Below, piece by piece: positions 13,801 through 25,175 of a DNA stretch of 64,000 bases (position 1 is the first letter of the stretch; each line of letters starts with the position of its first letter). This DNA comes from Coleophoma eucalyptorum (lineage: Eukaryota; Ascomycota; Leotiomycetes; Helotiales; Dermateaceae), in the NCBI GenBank assembly GCA_026120035.1, contig JALRME010000036.1:62001-126000 (forward strand). Reading direction: 5' to 3'. The position numbers and the translations under genes were made by a program. The notes below the pieces were generated by a model. That model was given only the letters and a program-made list of their open reading frames with translations. It made no database searches and was not told the DNA's origin.

Positions 13801-14451
13801 TACAGAAAGTATACAGCGTTCGATTGGAAGCAGAATTTCTGAAATCAGATTAAAAACTGTTTCTTGGTTAGGGAGGGCTTTCTTCCACCCTCATCGTCGC
13901 AAATATCGTCAGTGACCATGACCTTTTGGGAGAGCTAGGAAGGAGAATGTATTTTATCCAGGTCTTCTTGTTTCTCCCACCTATCTGGCTTGTCTAGTCA
14001 GCTCACCTGTTGATCTTATGTCTAAAATTGTAAGCATTCAAAGATTTTTGCTTGTAGGGCAAAACATGGGAAGTACAGAGGCGAAGAAAGGCGTAAGTTA
14101 CATAGTGTTTTTGTACGAATATAATGTAGAGGGTTGAGATACTGTGGAAGGGTATCACAGCTTCATTAGGTCAATCTCTAGGTAATTATGGAGGAAAGGT
14201 ATTGGGATGATCCAGTACCAAAATACTTGGCTTTGGAAACGAGTGGTGTAAGCAGTATTCCTCGTTTTTGTTACATCAGTGCTAATTTTGGATGATGGAA
14301 ATTTAAAGAGATTTTCATAGGCATGATACGAACCTTGCGTCATCATTTGAACAAGAGATCAAAGGGCATAAGAAAATTGAATATGAAGGGCGAAATAGAT
14401 TTCAGATTCCATTTTAATGCCACCCCAATCCCATTTTCCAAACATCGTAAT
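10874..14451. other. AT-richer gene-free stretch
   Basis: About 3.6 kb with visibly more A/T than its flanks, short frames and many stops. A G-run of about 10 occurs near 12650. One 112-codon frame (13246-13584, plus) has no recognised domain. Decayed, RIP-affected repeat DNA is possible but unproven, because no transposase, reverse transcriptase or terminal repeat could be identified by eye. Confidence 0.5.
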
Positions 14452-15176
14452 TTACAACTCGTTGTGCTCCTAGAAAGTGTGTTAGTGCTAATCCATCCGT
14501 ATCGATTCGAGTGTAAGTTACCTGGCCATCACCGTCTGTGTCAGCGAGCGTAACCTTCAATGCCTCTGCAGCCTCTCCAAGTTTGCTGGCAATGGCTTCT
14601 TTCACACCTTCTGTAGCCTTCTCCTCAACGCTTGAAGCCGTGCTGCTTGCCTTGTCCTTGACCTTCTCCACAATCGATTCTGGCTTTGGGACACCATCGA
14701 TACCCATGAGTTCGGTCTCAAAGACTGCAAGTGGTGGTCAGTTAAAGAATTTCAGGTATGCGCAATGTATATACTCAGAGTGCTTCCGGCTGGAATTGGT
14801 CCCATTGCTCGCTGGCCATAACCAAATTCAGGGGGAATGGTAAGAGTTCTCTTCTCTCCAATGCACATGTCGATAAGGTTGTCGTCCCATCTATAACCAA
14901 TGTCAAATGTAGCCCACACCTTCAAACTATATCTTCAACGTACCCCTTAATGACTTGTCCCTTGCCAACTACGAAGCTCAATGGCTGCCCTCTCTTGTAT
15001 GACGCATCAAATTCGCTGCCATCGGCTGCCAAAGTACCACGGTAGTGCACCGAGATCTTGTCTCCCTTCTGGGACTTGCGCTCACACTCCACTTCCTTAG
15101 TGATATCGATCGTCACAGAGTCCGCAGCAATGGCGGTTGAAGCAAGAGCAACAAGGGAGAGACTGAGGAAACGCAT
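14452..15176 (-). CDS. FKBP2: ER-lumenal FKBP-type peptidyl-prolyl isomerase (FKBP2 family)
   Basis: Catalyses cis-trans isomerisation of X-Pro bonds in the ER lumen. Four exons (15176-14944, 14890-14775, 14724-14522, 14469-14452) give 189 aa. Introns are 53, 50 and 52 bp. The ATG at 15176 starts a signal peptide ([18 protein letters not shown]). The FKBP domain follows: [65 protein letters not shown]. An Ala/Glu/Lys-rich, probably helical tail follows. The last 18-bp exon encodes only EHNEL and the stop, so HNEL is an HDEL-like ER-retrieval signal. Without that exon the frame reads on into meaningless sequence. Confidence in family and location is high. Confidence 0.95.
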
Positions 15177-16390
15177 GTTGGCAGGTGTATTCTGTGAATT
15201 GACGGTTAGCGATCGGCCTTCTAGATCAACAGCAATTGATTCGTACCTGGGGGTTGTGAAAGAGGATTGGACACGTTGTGCAAGGGAACGAAGGTGTAGA
15301 CGCGATTGCAAGCTGACGTCGACAGGGTACATGTACATGTCGAATCAGGCTAGCGCTATTTCTTCCTCGATGCCGTTATGACAACACCATCAACTTCCCC
15401 TCTTCCCTCCTTTCCTCTCAACTTTCTTCAACAAGTCTAACGTCTACGGCTTTCAACCCTCCTGGGATAGCAATTATCATGAGGTCGCGTTCGATTCATT
15501 CCAATTGTTCTCACCGAACGACAACAATCACATGAGTCACTACCGGCCCTAGTAGCCTGTCAGCCCTGGTAGTCCATTCTCAGCCCCCATTTCCTCTTTC
15601 GACCGCTGTCAATCAGCAACCTCAGCTACCAGCAACCTAAGCTACCAACACCCTTTCAGCTCACTCCATGAGGCATTTCCTATTTTATCCAGGCAGCACT
15701 TGTCACGTTTCTCGTATTACTCGACCAACAGGATGTGGGACTCTCACTGAAGTCCTATTGGAGTGCTAGGTCTATTTTGAAAGAAAGCCTGACAATAAGC
15801 CCAGTGAGGCTTGAGAGACTGTGCCTCAGTCAAAGCCACAGCCTTCCAAAATGGCTACATGATTCGATATCATGATTCGACGATACGCGCGCGTTGTCGT
15901 TCATGATCCTATGGCAGAGCAGCCTTAAGGGCTCCAACTCCCGTCCGTAACTGACTTCCAGTAGCTCTATCCTTTTGCGCAGGTTCATTTCGGTCTATGT
16001 TTATGGATACCGGTCCAGCATAGGCACGCTCTGAGTCACTGCCTAAGGATGGTGTCATTTGCCTGATTTCCACCGCAGGCAACAAGTCACTAACGGGTTC
16101 TCCTACCACGAACCTAGCTCTCGGTGAAGGACTCCCTGGTGAAGGACTCCCTACTCCCACCCTCAACTCAATTATGTACTACTTGGGGCTTGGACAAGGT
16201 AGAATTGCTAGGCTTCCAGCCAAGGCTTATTTATACACTGGTCAATCTATGCGTAGTCCTAGGCCAAGTATTTATACCTTCTGTCCTGCTTTCTCTTCTA
16301 TCTTCTTCCTTCTCGTTATATAACCACCAGCAGACTACAACCAGTATATTCCGCACTAAACCATTCCGAATAAATTGCAAACTACAGAAT
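15177..16390. other. Intergenic, divergent promoter region
   Basis: Separates FKBP2 (minus) from the small Ser-rich gene (plus). It holds a 16-bp imperfect direct repeat at about 15614-15645, a 15-bp exact tandem duplication at 16123-16152, and a TATATAA-like element near 16317 that suits the gene starting at 16391. No further gene is supported. Confidence 0.6.
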
Positions 16391-16777
16391 ATGTCTTACT
16401 CACACACTGTAAAACCTGCCATTGTCCACTCTCGAAACTCCTCGTCTTCCTCGACCTCTAGCAGATCATCTGCAACCTCATACGCACAACAGTCCGATAG
16501 GTCAAGCATGGGCAGTGGAAAGAACAACTCCTCAGGGAGTTCAATAACCACGCAATATTATAGAGATCCGTATGATAGTAAGCATTCTCCTCGATTTCCG
16601 TATACCAATGCTTACATGATTCCAACAGAACACAAGCATATTACATCCACAACCCGAGATACCAAACGCGGGAGCGTTACTGTCGTGAACCACAGACAAG
16701 CTGGCTATGAGGCTGAAGCGCCACGAGCAGCCGCTGGCACGAACAAACAGTACCACTACTACTCGCAAGGACGATAG
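16391..16777 (+). CDS. Small Ser/Tyr-rich protein of unknown function
   Basis: Single-exon frame of 128 aa. The ATG at 16391 follows a TATATAA-like element (about 16317) and an A/C-rich leader, the usual layout of a fungal promoter. The protein begins MSYSHTVKPAIVHSRNSSSS, is very rich in serine for residues 15-55, then has mixed charged and aromatic sequence, and ends YHYYSQGR. No signal peptide or membrane segment is visible. An upstream in-frame extension (from about 16124) exists but would run through the TATA-like leader, so the internal ATG is preferred. I do not recognise a family. It may be a lineage-specific, largely disordered protein. Confidence 0.5.
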   Translation: MSYSHTVKPAIVHSRNSSSSSTSSRSSATSYAQQSDRSSMGSGKNNSSGSSITTQYYRDPYDSKHSPRFPYTNAYMIPTEHKHITSTTRDTKRGSVTVVNHRQAGYEAEAPRAAAGTNKQYHYYSQGR

Positions 16778-18054
16778 AGGAGCAATCAAAAGGTTGTCAT
16801 AAGATGACCAAGCACATTGATGCTCATACAACGGATCTAAGTCGTTCGTCAGAAGGGCGGCTTAAGACATGACTGTCCAGTCCCTCCACCGTCGCTCGCC
16901 CAGCCTCTATGGTTACTCGCTCTATCGCTTGGTCGTTTGAATTTTCAGGCGTTAGGACTTGAAGGGTTTTCACAGCATCATACGGTTTTGTGGTTCTATT
17001 TGGGGTCTGGGATTAGAAGGTTATATTTCGTGAGCCATGATGCAATGAAAGTATCACAGGCTAGCTTCACAGCATATCACGTTTAGCGGCAACCAAGTAG
17101 GATTTGAGGTGCCGTCGCTTTTGTACAATAGGCTTTCACTATTAGTCAATTTTGAATCAAATAGAAAGCCTCAATCACATCGCTTGGTCCGATTAAATTC
17201 TTTGAACATGTGCTTTCCATTCAAGTTTTCCAAGATCGCGACTTTGCAATGGTCCTACCGCACCTATCCTCGCTATTCAGACGAGGCAAAACAAGCATAA
17301 ATCATGAAAGTCAACAACCTTAGAATAAGAAACTCAATCCTAGACAGGAATGCGTAATACTTAGTTCATGGCAATAACAGACCATCGAATGAACGTACAC
17401 GCAATTCCCTGCCCACTGCACGCGTTAATAAATATTACACATAAGAATAAAAGCTGCTTTGTCAATGAAGTAACATTCAACCACATCGAACACTACGTAT
17501 AGAAATGAAAATGGTTCTTTCAATGCATTGCAAATGTTTTTAGTGGTTAAGAACACGAAGCATGACAGCGAAAGTGGTTCTGTCAATAGAAAAGAATCGT
17601 ATCTCTCTAAGTCGACTGGACAATATTCATGTAGCTCTGTTGTGTGGCTTTTGCTTATCAATTACCATCGTCAATAAATTGCTTATAGATATGCCTATTT
17701 GTCATTCATTTGATTTTCGCCCATTTTTAGATTCGCAAAGAGAGAATGAATTCATAAAAGCTCCTTACTACTTTAATATGAGTAGTTTGGTTGTAGCGAG
17801 GCTTGGTAGTGAATTTTATGGATGCTTGACATTATAGAGAGTATTTAATACTCATCCAAGCCTTGTATATTTCATTACCAAAATGATTATCTTTCAGGCT
17901 CAACATCAACACCGTCTTGGGTTGGAGTGATTCGGTGATAGTGATATCCTTCGGAGCCGGCGAAACTAACTTCCGTTATCGCAATCTCTATCAGACGAAT
18001 TCCTCCAAGCAAAAAATAAATTTTGGACCAGCCTCGTCGACCTCCAGCGCCATA
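16778..18054. other. Intergenic region upstream of UTP4
   Basis: About 1.3 kb, AT-rich in its second half, with no supportable frame. It includes the 3' region of the small Ser-rich gene and the promoter of UTP4. Confidence 0.6.
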
Positions 18055-20836
18055 ATGGATATCCACCGCTGTCGATTTGTGCCCTACCCGCCGTCTACGA
18101 TCAATTCCCTCGCCTTTTCTCACTCCCATCTTAGAAAAGGCCAAAAAGCAGCCTCTCCTAGGCTCGCGGTCGGAAGAGCGAATGGAGACATTGAGATCTG
18201 GAACCCGCTGAATGGATCTTGGCTGCAAGAGACGGTTATAAGAGGAGGTGTAGATCGTAGTGTGGATGTGCTGGTCTGGACCCAAGATCCAAATGAGGAG
18301 GATATAAATGGCAGAACGATCATTGGCAAGTCAAGATTGTTCAGTGTAGGCTATACGACAACCGTGACGGAGTGGGACCTTGAGAAGGGTAGACCTCTGC
18401 GACAAACAAGTGGCAACCATGGAGAAATCTGGTGCCTAGCCGCCCAACCTGCGCTCCCGCCAAGCAAGAAGGAAACAAATGGAGATGCGAACGGATGGGA
18501 GGGACAGCATCTCATCACAGGTTGCACAGATGGAGCTCTAGTACTTTACTCGACTGCAGACGACGATCTCCAACTGAAGAAAGTACTCGTAAGACCATCA
18601 GCAAAGAAAGCGAAGATCATTAGCGTGACATTCCAAGACCGAAATCATGTGGTGGCAGGCTGCACAGATAGCACAATTCGAATATACGACATTCGGAACG
18701 GGTCTTCTGTGCGCAGCATGACTCTAGGCTCTGGCCCTTCAGGAGGACCAAAGGAAATTATTATCTGGACGGTCAAGGTACTTGCGAACGGGAACATTGT
18801 CTCTGGAGATTCTACTGGTGAGGTACGAATCTGGGATGGCAAGAACTATACCTTGATGCAGAGGATCAAGGGTCATAGGCAAGACATTTTGAGTCTGGCT
18901 ACGAGCTTCGATGGAAGCGCGATCTTCAGCGGTGGCATGGACAGAAGAACCGTCGTTTATAAGCAAGTTGGAGGTGGAAAGGCACGATGGGCTGAGGTTG
19001 GGCATAGAAGGTATCACGATCATGACGTGAAGACTATGGCTACATTAGAAGCTCACGGCATGAGTGTTGTGGTTTCTGGAGGTGAGTTTCACGATTTTTC
19101 CAGTTTGAAATCTACTGACAAGACCAGGACCTGATGCATCACCTGTTGTTCTTCCACTTCAACAGTTTGGCATGGAAAATCAGCGTGCTTTGCCTTACTT
19201 GTCACAAGACCCAGCGCTTCGAAGCTCGTCAAAGAAGAGACTGATGATGAGTTGGTGGGAAAGGGAGATTAGCATTTGGCGGTTGAAGAAAGCGTCAAAG
19301 TCTAATAAGGACGATAGCGAAGAGCCTGCGGCACAGAACCGCAAACTCGTTTCAAAAATCCTAATCAAAGGAGAAGCAAGCATTACTTCAGCAACTTTGA
19401 GCACCGATGGCGATATGCTTGCCGTCTCAACAATCAACGATATAAAGATGTTCCAGCTACGATCGAAGAAGGGAGAGGAAGGGGAAGGATTGCGCGTGTC
19501 TAAGATTACCGTACCGAGTTCCTTCTCATCAGGCGCCAGGCTCGTCGAGTTTTCGCCGGATGGAAAATGGATTTGTATCGTGCGGAGTGACAGCCGGATC
19601 GCAGTGGCAAGAATATTAAGCGATAGCGACGAGACCGCGTCATCCATACGAGTGTTGCCCTCACCTTCCAAACTGGACCGAATTGACCGACAAATCGAGA
19701 AACACATACTCCTAGGCGGCCTGGGCTCTTATGATAGGACTGTGACTAAGGTAGCATTCTCATCGGACAGCAGAATCCTTGCTGTAGGTGATCTGGCCGG
19801 CTACCTAGACACGTGGGTTCTTTCAGGCAATGAGGACATCAGCGATAGTGTCGAGGAGGCAGAAGAGGATGACGACGCATCATCAACGGCCTCATCCGAA
19901 GATTCAGACAGCGAAGATTCAGAAGCCAAGGCGCCGAAACTTATCTTCGGCCAGTACTGGACACGCAATCCCTCAGCATCTCTGCTCCCCAAACTGCCCA
20001 ACACACCCACAGTCTTTTCCTTCCGCCCATCCCCCATCATCTCACACACCCAATCTAGCAACCCACCTGCCACACGTACAACGCCACGTCCAGTGCCAAA
20101 AGACTTGCCATCAGGAGAAGACCGCCTCGTCATCCTCACCGCCAACAACGCACTCTTCGAATTCGCCGTGCTGACGGGCACGCTCACGCCTTGGTCTCGA
20201 CGCAACCAACCTGGCAGCTTCCCTGCTGAGTACCGCAAGCTGAAAGACCAAGCACGAGGCTGCATCTGGGACATCAGCAGCGCACAAGAACGGGAACGAA
20301 TATGGATTTACGGCATCGGTTGGCTGTGGATGTTCGACCTGTCTCGAGACTTTACCGCATCTGAGCAAGAAGCAGAAAGCAGTGGCGGTGCGAAGAAGAA
20401 GCGCAAGCGTGACGAGCGCAACACTGGCGCCGGCGATGCCATACCCGATAACGAGTTGGTTTCTGGTATCGGCCGGAAAATGCAACGGATCATTCATGAG
20501 GAAGTCGACGAAGAGCTTCCTCTCACACGCAGGGCGCCAGCCCTCGATGCTTCCGAATCTATGGATCTTGACCAGGACTCCGAATCAGACACACCACTCC
20601 GTCGGAACGATGAAGAGAAATCAAAAGACGTCGTCGTGAAGGCTTCAGCTTCCTCATCTGCTGCCCCTCCCATGCACTGGAGCACGTACAAATACCGCCC
20701 CATCCTTGGAATCATTGACATTGGATCCCGAGGGAAGCTTGGTCCGGAGGTAGCGTTGGTAGAGAGACCGATCTGGGAAGCTGACCTGCCACCGCGGTTC
20801 TATGGGGATCAAGAGTGGGAGAAGGCTGATTATTAG
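18055..20836 (+). CDS. UTP4: UTP4/Cirhin, U3 snoRNP (t-UTP) WD40 protein
   Basis: WD40-repeat scaffold of the t-UTP subcomplex of the small-subunit processome, acting in the nucleolus in early 18S rRNA processing. Two exons (18055-19081 and 19128-20836) with a 46-bp intron (GTGAGT...CCAG) encode 911 aa. The joined reading is VVVSGGPDASPVVLPLQQFG. The start MDIHRCRFVPYPPSTINSLA matches the conserved UTP4 N-terminus. Repeats are visible as RLAVGRANGDIEIWNPLNGS, TVTEWDLEKGR, IRIYDIRNGS, GNIVSGDSTGEVRIWDGKNY and FSGGMDRRTVVY, and a second propeller follows the intron. Acidic Ser/Asp/Glu tracts lie near residues 595-615, with KKKRKRDE further on. Longer than the yeast protein (776 aa), as usual in filamentous fungi. 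Long opposite-strand frames here are shadows. Confidence 0.95.
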
Positions 20837-20920
20837 ACCATAAGTTTGTTGCTTCTCCTACATACTCTTCCTTCCCAAACTGTTGTTGATGTTGAAGGTC
20901 ACCATCTGTGAGAAAGGAGA

Positions 20921-20970
<50 letters not shown>

Positions 20971-22372
20971 TAGCAAAGGGAGGGCAGTCGTTTAATGTGG
21001 GCATTAGTGCATTTTGATGTATTGTACATAGCCATTCCAGTTTCTAGCTATTTGTTTTTGTTACTCTTGGGGTTTTCCATAAGTCCTGGCTGGTTGGCTG
21101 GAGTAAGAGGCAGTTCAAAATTAACAAAAGCGAGATAAAAACGGGCATCCACCCTCCCAAAGAATCAATCCTTTTCTTTTCCTAATTGAAAAGGGCTCCA
21201 CCAGTTCCCTACATCTATGGCTGTCTATGGCCGAGTGGGCAGTACAGCCTGGTTGGATTAGGCATGTATGTGTATCAAGGATCCCGAGGTGACGTTGGTG
21301 GTGGGAGTAAGCTTAAGGCCTATACCCTCCCGACAGCCGACTACCCTGGGACATTACCTGATGGACTCTGAGCTGTGGGTCGATCATGGATAGAGAGGCC
21401 CTGAAAGTCAACATGCGATATAAGGCTGCGGTGAACTAACTATCTATTGCGCTGTCTGGGATACCATGCTGTCCTTTGCTTGCTTGTATGTCACAGGGAA
21501 AATGAAACTACGTCGATCGAGTGATGATTGAGGTAACTGGGTATATTTATTTGGTGACTTGAAAAGAATTATTTTAAGAATTTTGATAGCCCTTTAGACT
21601 CATTCAAGATGGTATTGATATATCATCCCATGAATAATCTGATCCATGCTCTCTCATCTCAGCTCATGACCCATCTCAAACCGTGATAAGTCCCCCTCCG
21701 TCTATATAATCATCCATCTCCATTTCACAATGAAGAACACACGAAGAGAAGACGCCCGACGAGTCTATACACAAAAGCTTCAAACAAAAAAAAAATCCCA
21801 TGCCATCGCTCGTTCAGTGCAAGGGGAAATCGAAGAGAATAATAAGGAGACAAAGTGTCGCCAAGTGTGGTAGTCTCCATCAGACATACCGGTGAAGATT
21901 TTCGCCCCCAACGCCAGGCAAACAAGGACCTCCCCAATGAGTGTCCTTCGCCTCTCCCATAAACTGTGTATGCTCCTGATGAATCCATTCCAAGAGGGTA
22001 AGAGAATTAAGAAAATTTGATTTCGTATGGTTTGAATGTTGGTTGCCAATCCATGGCACCTTGCTTCCGAAACTCCTTCGCAAAAAAGAAAAATGTGGTT
22101 GTGTCTCGACATATGAGATGTACGGAAATGGTACGAAGTACAGTCGTCGTTGGTTGACGATTCGGTTGTATATAATAGTGTGTGTGTATTAAGAAGCGTT
22201 GTCCGTGAAAGACGACGCGATGCTTGCGTTCGTGACGCAGTGCGAGAGCTCGACTCAATGCTTAGCTTGTCGCATCCATAGCGCTTCTGGTTTGCTTGCA
22301 TGGCGATGCTTACTCGGCTCAATCATATCGAGACTTGGGGGTAGTTTTATCAGCTATATTCTGGAGCACCTT
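20837..22372. other. Intergenic between convergent UTP4 and PNG1
   Basis: About 1.5 kb between two converging genes. It contains the (GA)n tract and a plus-strand TATA-like element (CTATATAAT near 21702) with a 47-codon basic ORF (21730-21873) that I treat only as a curiosity. No gene is firmly supported. Confidence 0.6.
20924..20968. repeat. (GA)n microsatellite in UTP4 3' region
   Basis: About 22 GA units begin some 90 bp after the UTP4 stop codon, so they probably lie in its 3' untranslated region. Confidence 0.9.
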
Positions 22373-23784
22373 TCATAATCCGCGCTGATTGGGATCTCGT
22401 TGTTGACGTCGACCAGCTTCTCCTCTGGCATTGATCCATTCTTGAGCACCGCTCTGTCGGCCAGCGGGTTGCTCGGCTGGTCGCTTTTGGTCTTCCGGTG
22501 TGGTAGGTCGAACACCTTGCATTGGTTGGCTCTGAGAGCTGGGTCCGACTTGAAGGTTGCGAACAACGCTTTGAGCGATGGATGCTACGACATAGCCGCG
22601 GAGCTCCTTGTCTTCCCGAGCATCTTCCTTCTCGAGGCGAAATCGTTCGTCCTTGGGCATGTTCGCTCTTCGTAGGTTTCGGATCTCTTGTTGAATGTAA
22701 AGCATCACTTCCTCTGGACACTTGTTTCTCTCCAGGGCATGGTCAGACTTGCGGACGTATCGTCGGGTAACATCAGTGCATCCATCCATGGAGAATGCAA
22801 TACAGTACGACATCTTCTTTCCCCATCCTTCGCAGTATAACCGTGGGTTGTCCCAGGCTTCTTCGCAGGCATCAACATGAATCCATCGCTTCTGTTGTTC
22901 CGAGTAGACTTCGGTCCATACGTGGTCCTCGGCGTTCCAGACCCATCTTACTCGTCCCCCAACGGCTCTGCACAGCATACTGAAGCAGTTTGCCCATTCT
23001 CCACATCGTCCTCGGCGGGTTTGGAGTAACCGCCAGACATCTCCGTATCGTGGGAATCGCTCGTAGGCGCCACACTCACCAGCAGAGCAGCGGTAAAGTT
23101 CAACTCGTAACGCACCGCACGCTGATTCATCGGGGGTAGGAGGAGTCATGCCTTGCGCAATGGTGGGTGACATGCAGACTGGACATGGCGGGTTGTTGAC
23201 CCAGGCGAAAAATGAACGCTTAAACCATCTACCGTGATGTTAGTACCGATAACTCCATGACTTAAAGAAAAAATCCCATACCTAAGCAATGCGCGAATAA
23301 CACAATCTTGGTATCCCCATTCCGCTTTGCGTCCATCGCCCATGCTCAAGGCTTGCACTTCTAGTACTTGAGACTCCTCCTCGGCCTCGCCATAGATTCT
23401 GTCGAGCGGGATGGTCTGTAAGGCCTCATCCAGCAAACCTGGATTCTCGTACTTGGTTGGGGTCAATGCTAGGGAGATTAATAGGTTTCGGAACTTCTGC
23501 GAAGCGGCATCGGCGGGTGGTGCTGGGATCTTGGGTAGGTTGCGGAGGGATGAGTATGATGGTGGGATCTCGCCGGCGGTACTGGGTCGGTATCCAGGTG
23601 ATTGTGGTTCGTCTGGTCGAGAAGAAGAAGCTCGGTCTCGTGGTGATGGTGAGCCGGTTCTGGATCGCGATCGGTCCAGCTCGTTGAGTCGTTTCGTTCG
23701 GAGTAAACCCTCAAATTGGGTGGTCATATCCTTCGCCCATTGCTCATCGTAGTCTCCGTCTCGCTGCATATTGTGGGCGGCCAT
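22373..23784 (-). CDS. PNG1: Peptide:N-glycanase (cytosolic PNGase)
   Basis: Transglutaminase-fold amidase that removes N-glycans from misfolded glycoproteins during ER-associated degradation. Two exons (23784-23282 and 23228-22373) across a 53-bp intron encode 452 aa. The ATG at 23784 ([10 protein letters not shown]) is the first true ATG in frame. The catalytic triad is intact by spacing against yeast Png1: C243 in [11 protein letters not shown]270 in [11 protein letters not shown]287 in WIHVDACE (27 and 17 residues apart, as in yeast). Zn-binding Cys pairs are C183-x2-C186 and C215-x4-C220. The N-terminal 90 residues are Ser/Pro/Arg-rich and the C-terminus is Gln/Pro/Arg-rich; no PUB or PAW domain is seen, as in other fungi. 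Some filamentous-fungal PNGases are, as I recall, altered in the triad; this one is not. Confidence 0.93.
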
Positions 23785-24398
23785 GGTGTCGTTGGAGCGA
23801 GCGTCGAAGGACAAGTCCTAAGCAGAGAGAGAAATCCGTAACCGCAATCGTCCCCAGATGGCAACCACTACTCCCTCAATGGCGGACGAGAAGATGTCGA
23901 TGCCAGGGTCGTTAGCTACTACTCGACTCGGGGAAAGGAAGCGAATGTGGTGGTAATGGTATATAGTCGTGATGTGTCGTGGAATGGAAGAAGAGGAGGA
24001 CAGGGCTGGTACAAAAGCACGGTGGCAGCGCGGAAGAAAGCACAGCCCAGACGTAGTCGTCGCAATCGCCACTATTCGCTTAAGTTTAGAGCAGGCAACT
24101 GTTTGGGACGATATTAGAAAAGCCCCCCACAGTCTGAGCTTGAAGGATGCCGAAGGAGCAACAGAGAGGTGGATGGAGATTGACGATGATGTGGTGTTGG
24201 GTTCGTGCCGAGAGAAGTTTGAAGAAGAAGAAGAAGAGGGTGACGACGGTGTAGTGCGATGAGATGAGAGATGAGGTGGATGGAGAGTAGGGTCAGGAAC
24301 TGAATTGCAGTGCTGACGAGTATGGAGACGGCGGGACCAGGATAGGTAGGGAAGGACAGTGGGCGGGTGGCAGCAGCAGGCAGACAGGTAAGAGCGCC

Positions 24399-24434
24399 GC
24401 AGCAGCAGCAGTAGTAGTAGCAGCAGCAGCAGCG
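24399..24434. repeat. (CAG)n/(TAG)n trinucleotide array
   Basis: A run of CAG, TAG and CAG triplets about 600 bp upstream of PNG1. It creates poly-Leu and poly-Cys/Tyr readings on the minus strand that are artefacts. Confidence 0.85.
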
Positions 24435-25148
24435 CGTGGTGGGCAGACGACGAAAGGACCAGTGAGAAGTATAGCAAGCAGCGTAAGAGGGATATCGAAG
24501 GGTTGGATTGGTAACCCACAGCAATAGCTCGGGCCAGTAAGGTGGTGAATGGTGAGTAGTGAGTTGAGTTGTAGCCACTGATAATAGCAATTACACTTAG
24601 TTACAGTATTCTGGAGTGCGTGTCGTTGCTTGCCGTCGTTCTGCCCTCACTCACGCCCTCACGCACTCACGCACTCACTCACTCCCTCCCTCCACTCTCC
24701 CTCACTCACTGCAGGCAAAGGGCCACCACACGCCAGCTCTGCTTGCCTCCCCTCCCTTCTCCGTCTGGTCAGTAGTGTCAGGCAGTGTACGCGCGTGTGT
24801 GGAGGTGGCCAGCATGCAAGCGACGCCAATCAGCACCAGGGTGACGACGACTCTTGAACATCTGCCGTGCGTGGATGCGATTGCTTCGCTATGATAGGCT
24901 CTATCTCCGAGGCTTGGCTGGTCACGTGCAGTATCATCGCCCTATTCTATCAGCTAGGAGCTTGGCGCAATATACCCCCCCCCTGGTAACTGGTACTGCA
25001 CTGGTACTGGTACTGGCTCTGGCACTGGCACCGGTCTTGGGTGTTCAGGATCATTCACCCTGCTCTGTAGGGTCATCCGGTCCTGGAGCTATCTATACTT
25101 TACTGCCCGTACTGCACTGTACTGCACCACTACGCTGCACTGTATACT

Positions 25149-25175
25149 GTCGGCCACTCTATTATAGTGGCCGAC
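25149..25175. repeat. Perfect 10-bp inverted repeat, 7-nt loop
   Basis: GTCGGCCACT (25149-25158) and its exact reverse complement AGTGGCCGAC (25166-25175) flank CTATTAT. It could form a hairpin in RNA or bind a dimeric factor. It lies among CTG-rich simple repeats. Confidence 0.85.

Noticed and set aside
15909..16166. 85-codon Pro/Gly/Ser frame on the minus strand
   Set aside because: No in-frame ATG before an upstream stop and no family resemblance. Its N-terminal repeat reflects a 15-bp tandem duplication in the DNA.
19195..19707. 170-codon frame antisense to UTP4
   Set aside because: It is a shadow of the UTP4 coding sequence; the sense strand has clear WD40 signatures.
23818..24519. 233-codon minus-strand frame with a long poly-Leu run
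   Set aside because: The Leu tract comes from the CAG/TAG microsatellite. There is no true start context, no domain, and the sequence is low complexity throughout.
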